Assembly: GCF_013390595.1 (NCBI RefSeq)
Contig: NZ_JACAWV010000022.1
Span: 744,001 to 808,000 of the forward strand
Direction of reading: 5' to 3'
From: Rhizobium sp. RM
Lineage (GTDB): Bacteria > Pseudomonadota > Alphaproteobacteria > Rhizobiales > Rhizobiaceae
Length of the DNA stretch: 64,000 nt
Both the position numbers and the translations under genes were made by a program. Positions 57,244-64,000 of this stretch are shown piece by piece; within the stretch, counting starts at the first letter, position 1; the number at the start of each line of letters is the position of its first letter. A model generated the notes under the pieces. That model ran no database searches, had not been told where the DNA came from, and worked only from the letters and a program-made list of their open reading frames with translations.

Positions 57244-57598
57244 GAAACCCTCTGACACCAACTCTCCGCTTTCGAACCGCCACCCGGTGATTCCGGGACA
57301 CGATCCTCATGATCAGTTAAACGCTATTAAGGTTAATGAACCGTTTACTTTCGTTAACCGCCCTGATCGGCAGACCGACTTTCGTTAAAGAATCAGCACC
57401 TACCCGGATTCCCTCCTTGGAATCAGAGAGTTGCGACGATTGCAACATGCAGATTTTCAATGATCGGAAATGGAAAGCCGGATTTCGGGGTAGCTGACAC
57501 CGTCAAACGCAAGAGCCAAACGTTAAGATGCGCGCGCTTTCCCCAACAAAAATCCGCTTGGCTTTCAGCCCGTTAGAAACGCAGCCTGAATCAAATTT

Positions 57599-57613
57599 TT
57601 AACAAAAGCTTAA
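57599..57613. promoter_or_regulatory. CtrA-type box TTAA-N7-TTAA upstream of the MFS gene
   Basis: TTAACAAAAGCTTAA is an exact TTAA-N7-TTAA match, 154 bases upstream of the MFS ATG and about 355 from ddlB. Predicted CtrA site; not proven. Confidence 0.45.
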
Positions 57614-57638
57614 TGAGCCGACGCGCGGTTTTCAGCGT

Positions 57639-57656
57639 TTTTCGCAATTGCGAAAA
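57639..57656. promoter_or_regulatory. 18-base palindrome upstream of the MFS gene
   Basis: TTTTCGCAATTGCGAAAA is a perfect 18-base palindrome, 112 bases before the MFS ATG. This length of perfect symmetry indicates a binding site for a dimeric regulator. Confidence 0.6.
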
Positions 57657-57702
57657 GAAAATGCGCTTTATTTCTTTTTTTGCATTTCAAAAGACCGAAA
57701 AT

Positions 57703-57714
57703 TGCGTTAACGCA
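57703..57714. promoter_or_regulatory. TGCGTTAACGCA palindrome near the MFS start
   Basis: A perfect 12-base palindrome 54 bases before the MFS ATG, flanked by A- and T-rich arms that continue the symmetry with one mismatch. It shares the TTGCG/CGCAA half-site with the 18-base palindrome, suggesting one regulator binds both. Confidence 0.55.
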
Positions 57715-57767
57715 TTTTGCGCCTGCGAAGGCCGCTAGTCTAAATCATCTACAATGGAACCAATACC

Positions 57768-59072
57768 ATGACCGACGCGATATCACCGGTATCGCCGACC
57801 GCTGACAATTCGAACGCTGTAAAGACAAATTCGCCTGCACGAGTTCTCACTGCCAGCCTGGTCGGCACGACCATCGAGTTTTTCGATTTCTACGTTTACG
57901 CCACTGCTGCAGTGCTTGTGTTCCCGGTCTTGTTCTTCCCGAACAACGATCCGATGACAGCTCTGCTTGCATCCTTCGCCACCTTCTCGATCGCCTTCTT
58001 CGCCCGCCCGCTCGGCGCGGTCGTATTCGGCCATTATGGTGACCGCGTTGGACGCAAGGCAACGCTGGTGGCCGCTTTGCTGACCATGGGCGTCTCGACC
58101 GTGGTGATCGGCCTACTGCCTTCTTATGAGACGGCTGGCGTTCTTGCACCGCTGTTGCTGGCGCTTTGCCGTTTCGGCCAGGGCTTCGGCCTCGGTGGCG
58201 AATGGGGCGGCGCAGTTCTGCTCGCAACGGAAAACGCACCTCCCGGCAAGCGTAGCTGGTACGGTATGTTCCCGCAGCTCGGCGCTCCGGTCGGTCTGTT
58301 CCTGTCCTCCGGCGTATTCTGGATTCTTCTGCACTTCATGTCGCAGGAAGCACTTCTGAGCTGGGGCTGGCGCATTCCCTTCGTCGCCTCGATCATCCTG
58401 ATCGCCGTCGGCATGTGGGTTCGCCTTTCGATCACCGAAACGCCCGACTTCCAGAAGGCTATCGACAAGGAAGAGCGTGTTGCCGTTCCGGTTGCAGAAC
58501 TGTTCCGCAACCATAAGCGCAGCCTCGTTCTCGGCACCTTCGTTGCTCTGGCAACCTTCGTGCTGTTCTACATCGGCACTGCCTATCTGCTGTCGTACAA
58601 CGTCAAGGTTCTGAAGATCCCGTTCCTCGACGCGCTCGAAGTTCAGATCCTCGGCTCCATCGTTTTCGGTATTTTCATCCCGATCGCTGGCAAGCTCGCA
58701 GAGCGTTTCGGCCGTCGTGAGATCCTCATCTTGACGACGGTTCTGATCGGCCTGTTCTCCTTCCTGCTGCCCGGCCTGATGACCGGTGGCGAAGGTTCGA
58801 TCTTCGTCTTCGCGGCGCTCGCGATGGTACTGATGGGCATGACCTACGGTCTGATCGGCACGGCACTTGCCGCTCCGTTCCCGACCCGTGTTCGCTACAC
58901 CGGCTCGTCCATCACCTTCAACATGGCCGGCATTTTCGGCGCCTCTCTGGCTCCCTACATTGCCACATGGCTGCAGGTGAACTACGGCATGGGTTATGTC
59001 GGTTATTACCTCTGCGTATCGGCGATCATCACGCTCGCCTGCATCCTGCTTTCGGGCAAGGATGAAGTCTAA
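57768..59072 (+). CDS. MFS transporter (MHS/metabolite:H+ symporter type)
   Basis: A 434-residue, 12-TM transporter of the MHS branch (ShiA/ProP-like). Typical parts: ASLVGTTIEFFDFYVYATAA, the RPLGAVVFGHYGDRVGRKATL loop motif, GLGGEWGGAVLLATE and KLAERFGRREIL. It should import an organic acid or osmolyte with protons. GGAA precedes the ATG. It is the only plus-strand gene inside the division/peptidoglycan cluster and has its own promoter with two palindromes. Confidence 0.93.
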   Translation: MTDAISPVSPTADNSNAVKTNSPARVLTASLVGTTIEFFDFYVYATAAVLVFPVLFFPNNDPMTALLASFATFSIAFFARPLGAVVFGHYGDRVGRKATLVAALLTMGVSTVVIGLLPSYETAGVLAPLLLALCRFGQGFGLGGEWGGAVLLATENAPPGKRSWYGMFPQLGAPVGLFLSSGVFWILLHFMSQEALLSWGWRIPFVASIILIAVGMWVRLSITETPDFQKAIDKEERVAVPVAELFRNHKRSLVLGTFVALATFVLFYIGTAYLLSYNVKVLKIPFLDALEVQILGSIVFGIFIPIAGKLAERFGRREILILTTVLIGLFSFLLPGLMTGGEGSIFVFAALAMVLMGMTYGLIGTALAAPFPTRVRYTGSSITFNMAGIFGASLAPYIATWLQVNYGMGYVGYYLCVSAIITLACILLSGKDEV

Positions 59073-59101
59073 GCCGAGCGCTTGAATCGCAGAAACAAAG
59101 A

Positions 59102-59136
59102 AGCCCGCGAAACCTTTGGTCTCGCGGGCTTTTTAT
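59102..59136. terminator. Shared terminator of MFS and murB
   Basis: AGCCCGCGA, loop, TCGCGGGCT followed by TTTTATT on the plus strand; the minus strand gives TTCTTTGTTT. The 9-pair stem lies between the converging MFS and murB genes and probably ends both. Confidence 0.8.
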
Positions 59137-59155
59137 TGTCAGCTTGTCAGGCGTA

Positions 59156-60121
59156 TCAGGCGCCGAGGAACGGTTCGACTTCACGTCCAGGCATGAAGAG
59201 ACCAAGGCGCTTGATTTCCCACTCAAGGCGAATGCCGGAGTTTTCGAACACGCGCTTGCGAACCGCTTCACCCAGATATTCCAGATCGTAACCGGTCGCA
59301 TGGCCCGTATTGATCATGAAGTTGCAGTGCAGCGAAGACATCTGCGCACCGCCGATCACCATGCCACGACCGCCGGCCTCGTCGATCAATTCCCAGGCAG
59401 AATGTCCTTCAGGATTCTTGAAGGTCGAACCGCCGGTCTGCTCGCGAATGGGCTGGACGGTTTCACGGTGATGACGAACGGCATCCATGTCGGCACGGAT
59501 TTTCGCCCGGTCTTCCGGGTAGCCTTCAAACAACGCACCAGTGAAAATCAGGCCAGCGTCAGCGCCGGAGTGGCGATAGCTGTAGCCCATGTCAGCGTTG
59601 GAAAGAACATGCTCGTTGCCCTGACGGTCAACAGCGTAAACTTCGACGACGCGTTCACGCGTTTCACCGCCATTCGCGCCGGCGTTCATACGCAACGCGC
59701 CACCGATCGAACCGGGAATGCCGTAATAGAAATGGAAGCCACCGATGCCATTGTCCATGGCCATCGCGGCGATGTGCTTGTCGGGGCAAATGGCGCCCGC
59801 CTTGAGGCGGTTTTCACCGGCCAGTTCGACCTGACCGAAACCTTTGGCGGAAAGACGAACGACAACGCCAGGAATACCACCGTCGCGAACCAGAAGGTTC
59901 GAGCCGACGCCGACGACCGTCAGCGGTACATCTTCCGGCAGCATTTTCAGGAAAGTGACCAGATCTTCCGTATCGTGCGGCTGGAACATGACCTCCGCCA
60001 GACCTCCCGCTCTGAACCATGTCACACGGTCCATAGGTGCATCCGGTGTCAGACGTCCCCTCAGTTCATTAACCCCGTCGCCGAGCCTCCCCAGCAATTT
60101 AACCCCATCGACCTGTCTCAT
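59156..60121 (-). CDS. murB: UDP-N-acetylenolpyruvoylglucosamine reductase
   Basis: A 321-residue FAD enzyme (type II MurB, no extra loop) that reduces UDP-GlcNAc-enolpyruvate to UDP-MurNAc. Motifs: [54 protein letters not shown] with the catalytic serine near TGGSTFKNP, and the C-terminal glutamate region. The ATG at 60121 overlaps the murC stop by 4 bases. Last gene before the MFS interruption. Confidence 0.95.
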   Translation of the reverse strand: MRQVDGVKLLGRLGDGVNELRGRLTPDAPMDRVTWFRAGGLAEVMFQPHDTEDLVTFLKMLPEDVPLTVVGVGSNLLVRDGGIPGVVVRLSAKGFGQVELAGENRLKAGAICPDKHIAAMAMDNGIGGFHFYYGIPGSIGGALRMNAGANGGETRERVVEVYAVDRQGNEHVLSNADMGYSYRHSGADAGLIFTGALFEGYPEDRAKIRADMDAVRHHRETVQPIREQTGGSTFKNPEGHSAWELIDEAGGRGMVIGGAQMSSLHCNFMINTGHATGYDLEYLGEAVRKRVFENSGIRLEWEIKRLGLFMPGREVEPFLGA

Positions 60122-61533
60122 GCAGACTTTCCTGATATGCTCTTCAATTCCGAAGGCAGCGCGGCCGCCCACTGGGTAATGTTCCCAGCCCCCAAGAGAA
60201 CCACGAAATCACCCGGATTCGCAATGCCTGCAACCACCGAAGCAAGGTCTTCGCGGTTTTCGAGGAAACGGGCGTCACGATGGCCCGCCGCCTTGATCGC
60301 CGAAACCAGTGTTTCCGAGTTCGCGCCTTCGATTGGATCTTCGCCCGCCGCATAGACCGGAGCAAGGAGAATCGTGTCGGCATCGTTAAAACAATGGGCG
60401 AAATCGTCGAAAAGGCTCGCCAGACGGCTGTAACGGTGCGGCTGATGCACCGCGACGATACGGCCCTTGCAAGCCTCACGCGCAGCCTTCAGCACGGCCT
60501 TGATCTCAACCGGATGGTGACCGTAATCGTCGAAGACCTGAACGCCGTTTGCTTCGCCCGTCAGTGTAAAGCGCCGCTTGACGCCACCGAAAGAGGAAAG
60601 CCCCTTCTTGATATCCGCTTCGGAAATGCCGAGGCGATTGGCGACGGCAATCGCTGCCGTGGCATTCGAGACATTGTGACGGCCTGGCATCGGCAGGACG
60701 AGATCCTTGAACGTAAAGACCTTGCCCGTGCGACGACGACGGATTTCCACGTCAAAGACCGAACGAATTCCATCAATGCGCACGTTGGAGAAACGCACAT
60801 CAGCCTGCGGATTTTCACCATAGGTGATGACCTTGCGGTCTTCGATCCTGCCGACCAGCGCCTGCACTTCGGGATGATCGAGGCACATGACGCCGAAACC
60901 GTAGAACGGCACGTTTTCCACGAACTGGCGGAACGCGGCGCGCACGGCATCAAAATTGCCGTAGTGGTCCAGATGCTCCGGATCGATGTTGGTGACGACG
61001 GCAACGTCGGCGGGCAACTTCAGGAAGGTACCGTCAGACTCGTCTGCTTCGACAACCATCCATTCGCCGGCACCCATGCGGGCATTGGTGCCGTAAGCAT
61101 TGATGATACCGCCATTGATGACAGTCGGATCGAGATTACCGGCTTCGAGAAGTGTGGCGACCATAGACGTCGTGGTGGTCTTGCCGTGGGTGCCACCGAT
61201 GGCGATGGCGTTACGGAAACGCATCAGTTCAGCCAGCATCTCGGCACGACGAACGATCGGCAGGTGCTTTTCACGTGCGGCGATGAGTTCGGGATTGTTC
61301 TTCTTGATCGCGGTGGACACGACAACGACTTCGGCATCCCCGAGGTTTTCAGCCCGATGACCAACGAAAACTTCGATACCCTTGTCACGCAAACGCTGCA
61401 CATTGGCACTGTCGGCCTGATCCGAACCCTGAACGCGGTGACCGAGATTGTGAAGCACTTCGGCAATGCCGCTCATGCCGATCCCGCCTATCCCGATAAA
61501 ATGGACAAGGCCTATGGCTTTCGGCATCTTCAT
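60118..61533 (-). CDS. murC: UDP-N-acetylmuramate--L-alanine ligase
   Basis: A 471-residue Mur ligase adding the first amino acid (L-Ala) to UDP-MurNAc. It has [17 protein letters not shown] at the N-terminus, the P-loop [18 protein letters not shown] (about 113-130), [10 protein letters not shown] and a C-terminal domain. It overlaps both murG and murB by about 4 bases, showing a tightly coupled operon. Confidence 0.97.
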   Translation of the reverse strand: MKMPKAIGLVHFIGIGGIGMSGIAEVLHNLGHRVQGSDQADSANVQRLRDKGIEVFVGHRAENLGDAEVVVVSTAIKKNNPELIAAREKHLPIVRRAEMLAELMRFRNAIAIGGTHGKTTTTSMVATLLEAGNLDPTVINGGIINAYGTNARMGAGEWMVVEADESDGTFLKLPADVAVVTNIDPEHLDHYGNFDAVRAAFRQFVENVPFYGFGVMCLDHPEVQALVGRIEDRKVITYGENPQADVRFSNVRIDGIRSVFDVEIRRRRTGKVFTFKDLVLPMPGRHNVSNATAAIAVANRLGISEADIKKGLSSFGGVKRRFTLTGEANGVQVFDDYGHHPVEIKAVLKAAREACKGRIVAVHQPHRYSRLASLFDDFAHCFNDADTILLAPVYAAGEDPIEGANSETLVSAIKAAGHRDARFLENREDLASVVAGIANPGDFVVLLGAGNITQWAAALPSELKSISGKSA

Positions 61534-62666
61534 GCCCCAACTCCTTCAACTTTCGATTTGAATTCCTGTACGGACTGACCGTTGGCGACTGCCTCTACCA
61601 GATCGGCAAGTGCATCCGCCGCATTCGGTTTACCCGTAGCCCTGGCCGCCGCCGCCGTCTCGGCAAGTCGCTCGGGCTCTGCAAGCGCCGATACCAGAAG
61701 ACCGGAAAGCTTCTGTGGCGACAATTCCGCCTGCTTGATGACCCTCGCACCACCCGCAGCCGAAAGCGCTGCGGCATTGGCAGCCTGATCGTGATCAAGC
61801 GCATGCGGATAAGGCACGAGAATGGACGGGCGCCCAATCACGGAGAGCTCCGAAACGGTCGACGCGCCGGACCGGCTGATAACAAGGTCGGCATCGCCAA
61901 TGCGAGCCGCCATATCGCCAAAGAACGGCGATACATCAGCTTTGACGCCAAGTTTCTTGTAGGACGCGATGACGCTGTCCTTGTCTTCCGGACGGGCCTG
62001 CTGCGTGACGGTCAGGCGAGAGCGTTGTGCATCGCTCATCAGGCAGATTGCCGCTGGAACCGCACCCGAGAAGAACTGTGCCCCCTGGCTGCCGCCAAAC
62101 ACGACAAGATTGAACGGCTCGCCCTGTTGCGAAGGCGTGTAGGGAATTTCCGAAGCATGCAGGACGGCAGGGCGCACCGGGTTGCCGGTTGCAATGGTCT
62201 TTTCGGCGTATTGGCCACTCGCGGTCGGAAGGAACCCGCCCGCAATCGCCTTCACGCGTCCCGCCAGCGCCTTGTTGGCGCGTCCCATAACGGCGTTCTG
62301 CTCGTGGATGATCGAGGGAACACCCAGGCCCGTCGACGCAAGCAGCGGTGGCACGGTTGGATAGCCGCCAAAACCGACAACAGCGACAGGCTTCAGTTTC
62401 GCAACCAGTTTTCTCGCCGAACGAAGACCGACCCAAAGCTTCCACAATGAACGCGCCACCGAAACCGGATTTTTCGATCCGAGCGTTGCAGATGGAACGA
62501 CATGAATTTCATCCGCGGGAAATTTTCCTGCGTAACGCTCGGCGCGACTGTCCGTCACCAGATGCACAGAATAACCGCGAGCTTTGAGCGTGTGCGCCAA
62601 AGCCTCGGCTGGAAAAACATGGCCGCCGGTTCCCCCGGCGGCAAGTAGAACAATACCCTTGCTCAT
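61530..62666 (-). CDS. murG: Lipid II synthase (UDP-GlcNAc transferase) MurG
   Basis: A 378-residue GT28 enzyme that adds GlcNAc to lipid I on the inner face of the membrane. Conserved: [44 protein letters not shown] and the donor-binding [11 protein letters not shown]. It overlaps murC by 4 bases and starts 5 bases after ftsW. Confidence 0.97.
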   Translation of the reverse strand: MSKGIVLLAAGGTGGHVFPAEALAHTLKARGYSVHLVTDSRAERYAGKFPADEIHVVPSATLGSKNPVSVARSLWKLWVGLRSARKLVAKLKPVAVVGFGGYPTVPPLLASTGLGVPSIIHEQNAVMGRANKALAGRVKAIAGGFLPTASGQYAEKTIATGNPVRPAVLHASEIPYTPSQQGEPFNLVVFGGSQGAQFFSGAVPAAICLMSDAQRSRLTVTQQARPEDKDSVIASYKKLGVKADVSPFFGDMAARIGDADLVISRSGASTVSELSVIGRPSILVPYPHALDHDQAANAAALSAAGGARVIKQAELSPQKLSGLLVSALAEPERLAETAAAARATGKPNAADALADLVEAVANGQSVQEFKSKVEGVGA

Positions 62667-62671
62667 TCAGA

Positions 62672-63826
62672 TTACTCCGCAGGAACGCCTGAACCGACGC
62701 GGAAGAAGCTGCGTTCTTGCGCTCTCTTCTCCGGTCTGTGGCGCGTCAGGGCCAAAAGGAAGCCTGCCGTCACGCAGATCGCCATCATCGACGAACCACC
62801 ATAGGAAATCAGCGGCAGGGTCATACCCTTGGCTGGCATCAGTTCGAGATTGACGCCGATGTTGATCATGGACTGCATGCCGATCTGCAAAACCAGACCA
62901 GCCACCGCGAAACGGCAGAAATCGTCCTTTTCCTTGAACGCGTGGCTGAGACCACGCAGCACGATAAAGGCAAAGATCGCGACGAGGAACATGCAGAAGA
63001 CAATGCCGAATTCTTCCGCAGCCACGGAGAAGATGAAGTCGGTGTGGCTGTCTGGAATGATGCGCTTGACGATGCCCTCGCCCGGTCCGCGGCCGAACCA
63101 GTCGCCGCGAATGATTGCTTCACGTGCAGTGTCCACCTGGAACGTGTCGCCCTCACCTGTCCAGAAGCGGTCAATACGACCTGCAACGTGCGGCAGCATC
63201 AGATAGGCCGAAACGATACCAGCGACACCGAGACCGCCCAGTACGATGATCCAGAACCACGGAACGCCGGCCATGAAGAACATCCCGCCCCAGACAACGG
63301 ATGTCAGAATGGTCTGACCGAAGTCAGGCTGGGCAATGAGCAAAGCCGCGACAACGCTGAAGGTGATGATCGCAAAGAGGTTGCCAGGAATTTCAGGATG
63401 ACGTGCACGCTCCGCAAACAGCCAGGCGCAAACGATCACGAAGGCCGGCTTCATGAATTCGGAAGGCTGAATCGAAAAGCTGCCGATCGAGATCCAGCGC
63501 CGCGCGCCTTTGACCTCGATACCGAAGAACAGCGCGAAAATCATCATGAGCAGCGATGCGATCAGCAGAATGATCGCGACACGGCGCACTTGGCGCGGCG
63601 ACAGGAAAGAGAGGCCAACCATGATCGCCAGAGACGGCACCATGAACATCGCCTGTCGCTCGACGAAGAAGAAGCTGTTGAGGCCGATACGCTCGGCAAC
63701 CGCTGGCGATGCAGCGAATGACAGCATCAGGCCAATGCCCATCAATGCGATGAACGCCGCCAGAAAGAAACGGTCAATGGTCCAGAACCATTCGGCGACC
63801 GGACCACGATCAACACGGCTTACCAT
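62672..63826 (-). CDS. ftsW: Lipid II polymerase/division protein FtsW
   Basis: A 384-residue SEDS-family membrane protein, 10 TM segments, the septal peptidoglycan polymerase. Seen: DRFFLAAFIALMGIGLMLSFA, GARRWISIGSFSIQPSEFMKP (SEDS signature), GDWFGRGPGEG, and the C-terminal PLISYGGSSM. The ATG at 63826 has GGAG nearby and is preferred; the frame is open to 63853. Its ribosome site lies at the end of murD. Confidence 0.96.
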   Translation of the reverse strand: MVSRVDRGPVAEWFWTIDRFFLAAFIALMGIGLMLSFAASPAVAERIGLNSFFFVERQAMFMVPSLAIMVGLSFLSPRQVRRVAIILLIASLLMMIFALFFGIEVKGARRWISIGSFSIQPSEFMKPAFVIVCAWLFAERARHPEIPGNLFAIITFSVVAALLIAQPDFGQTILTSVVWGGMFFMAGVPWFWIIVLGGLGVAGIVSAYLMLPHVAGRIDRFWTGEGDTFQVDTAREAIIRGDWFGRGPGEGIVKRIIPDSHTDFIFSVAAEEFGIVFCMFLVAIFAFIVLRGLSHAFKEKDDFCRFAVAGLVLQIGMQSMINIGVNLELMPAKGMTLPLISYGGSSMMAICVTAGFLLALTRHRPEKRAQERSFFRVGSGVPAE

Positions 63827-63830
63827 GACG

Positions 63831-64000
63831 TCAGCTCCCCTTTCCCGAATCAACCAGCATCGTTACGCCCGCAAGCGCCGAAACGTGCGAAACGAAAGAA
63901 TCACCCCGCACTTCAAAATTCTTATATTGATCGAAGCTTGCGCAAGCCGGTGATAACATCACGACATTTCCAGCTTTCGCATCGTCGGCAGCATCGGACG
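63831..64000 (-). CDS. murD: UDP-N-acetylmuramoylalanine--D-glutamate ligase, C-terminal fragment
   Basis: Only the last ~56 residues are in the window; the start lies beyond the right end. The fragment reads [20 protein letters not shown] and then [14 protein letters not shown], the C-terminal signature of MurD, which adds D-glutamate to UDP-MurNAc-L-Ala. Four bases separate its stop from the ftsW ATG, as in the usual dcw order. Confidence 0.92.
   Translation of the reverse strand, partial: SDAADDAKAGNVVMLSPACASFDQYKNFEVRGDSFVSHVSALAGVTMLVDSGKGS

Larger units (their letters stand above)
57244..57767. other. ddlB/MFS divergent regulatory region
   Basis: A 524-base AT-rich interval without genes that separates ddlB (minus) from the MFS transporter (plus). 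The ddlB side has five TTAA half-sites at 57316-57388, including the direct repeat ACTTTCGTTAA at 57347-57357 and 57378-57388 (31 bases apart). The MFS side holds a CtrA-type box and two palindromes listed separately. Confidence 0.6.

Overview
The window is a stretch of ordinary alphaproteobacterial chromosome, most like Rhizobiaceae (Agrobacterium/Rhizobium group). The evidence is the circularly permuted two-piece tmRNA with tag ANDNNAKEYALAA, a long-linker FtsZ (581 aa) ending in a rhizobial-type tail, the alpha-type SspB adaptor with DUF4169 and ribbon-helix-helix companions, and the murD-ftsW-murG-murC-murB-ddlB-ftsQ-ftsA-ftsZ-lpxC order. No rRNA, tRNA, insertion sequence, prophage or CRISPR array was seen. 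Gene density is high and most genes have recognisable housekeeping roles.

Layout. 1-1.4 kb: tail of an aldo/keto reductase, then an ArsR repressor/SRPBCC pair with two palindromic operators. 1.4-4.1 kb: ilvIH (acetolactate synthase) behind a probably leaderless 18-residue leader peptide and an attenuator. 4.2-9.4 kb: a HerA-type ATPase, miaA and serB with overlapping divergent start codons, an acetyltransferase and an SDR oxidoreductase. 9.4-15.1 kb: thyA-folA-hflK-hflC-degP and a DUF2853 gene. 15.2-16.8 kb: ssrA (tmRNA) followed by sspB, DUF4169 and RHH genes. 17-27 kb: a Ser-rich coiled-coil protein, a giant AsmA-family protein, an FAD-linked D-2-hydroxyacid dehydrogenase and an RND efflux pair. 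27-38 kb: AhpD-like protein, UvrD/PcrA helicase, GT25 glycosyltransferase, paired half-size DMT proteins, DUF2778 protein, pncA, azlCD and an aminopeptidase P. 38-45.9 kb: small rhizobial proteins, prmA, a SCO copper chaperone, a lone cheW, creA, a DEDDh exonuclease, a LysR/EamA divergent pair, GNAT and APH-family genes. 45.9-64 kb: ligA, recN and bamD, then lpxC and the division/peptidoglycan (dcw) cluster on the minus strand, interrupted by one plus-strand MFS transporter.

Functional themes. tmRNA and SspB are adjacent: one tags proteins from stalled ribosomes and the other is the family of adaptor that hands tagged proteins to ClpXP. HflK/HflC and DegP form an envelope protein quality-control group next to the folate/thymidylate pair. 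The minus-strand run from murD to lpxC makes peptidoglycan precursors, the FtsZ-FtsA-FtsQ-FtsW division machinery and the committed lipid A enzyme; two perfect TTAA-N7-TTAA (CtrA-type) boxes lie in its intergenic regions.

No clearly new multi-gene system was found. The most interesting signals are regulatory: the ilv leader peptide starting at or within about 3 bases of its predicted transcription start, the symmetric operators around the dcw-embedded MFS gene, and several small membrane or basic proteins. All calls come from reading the sequence by eye; no database search was run.
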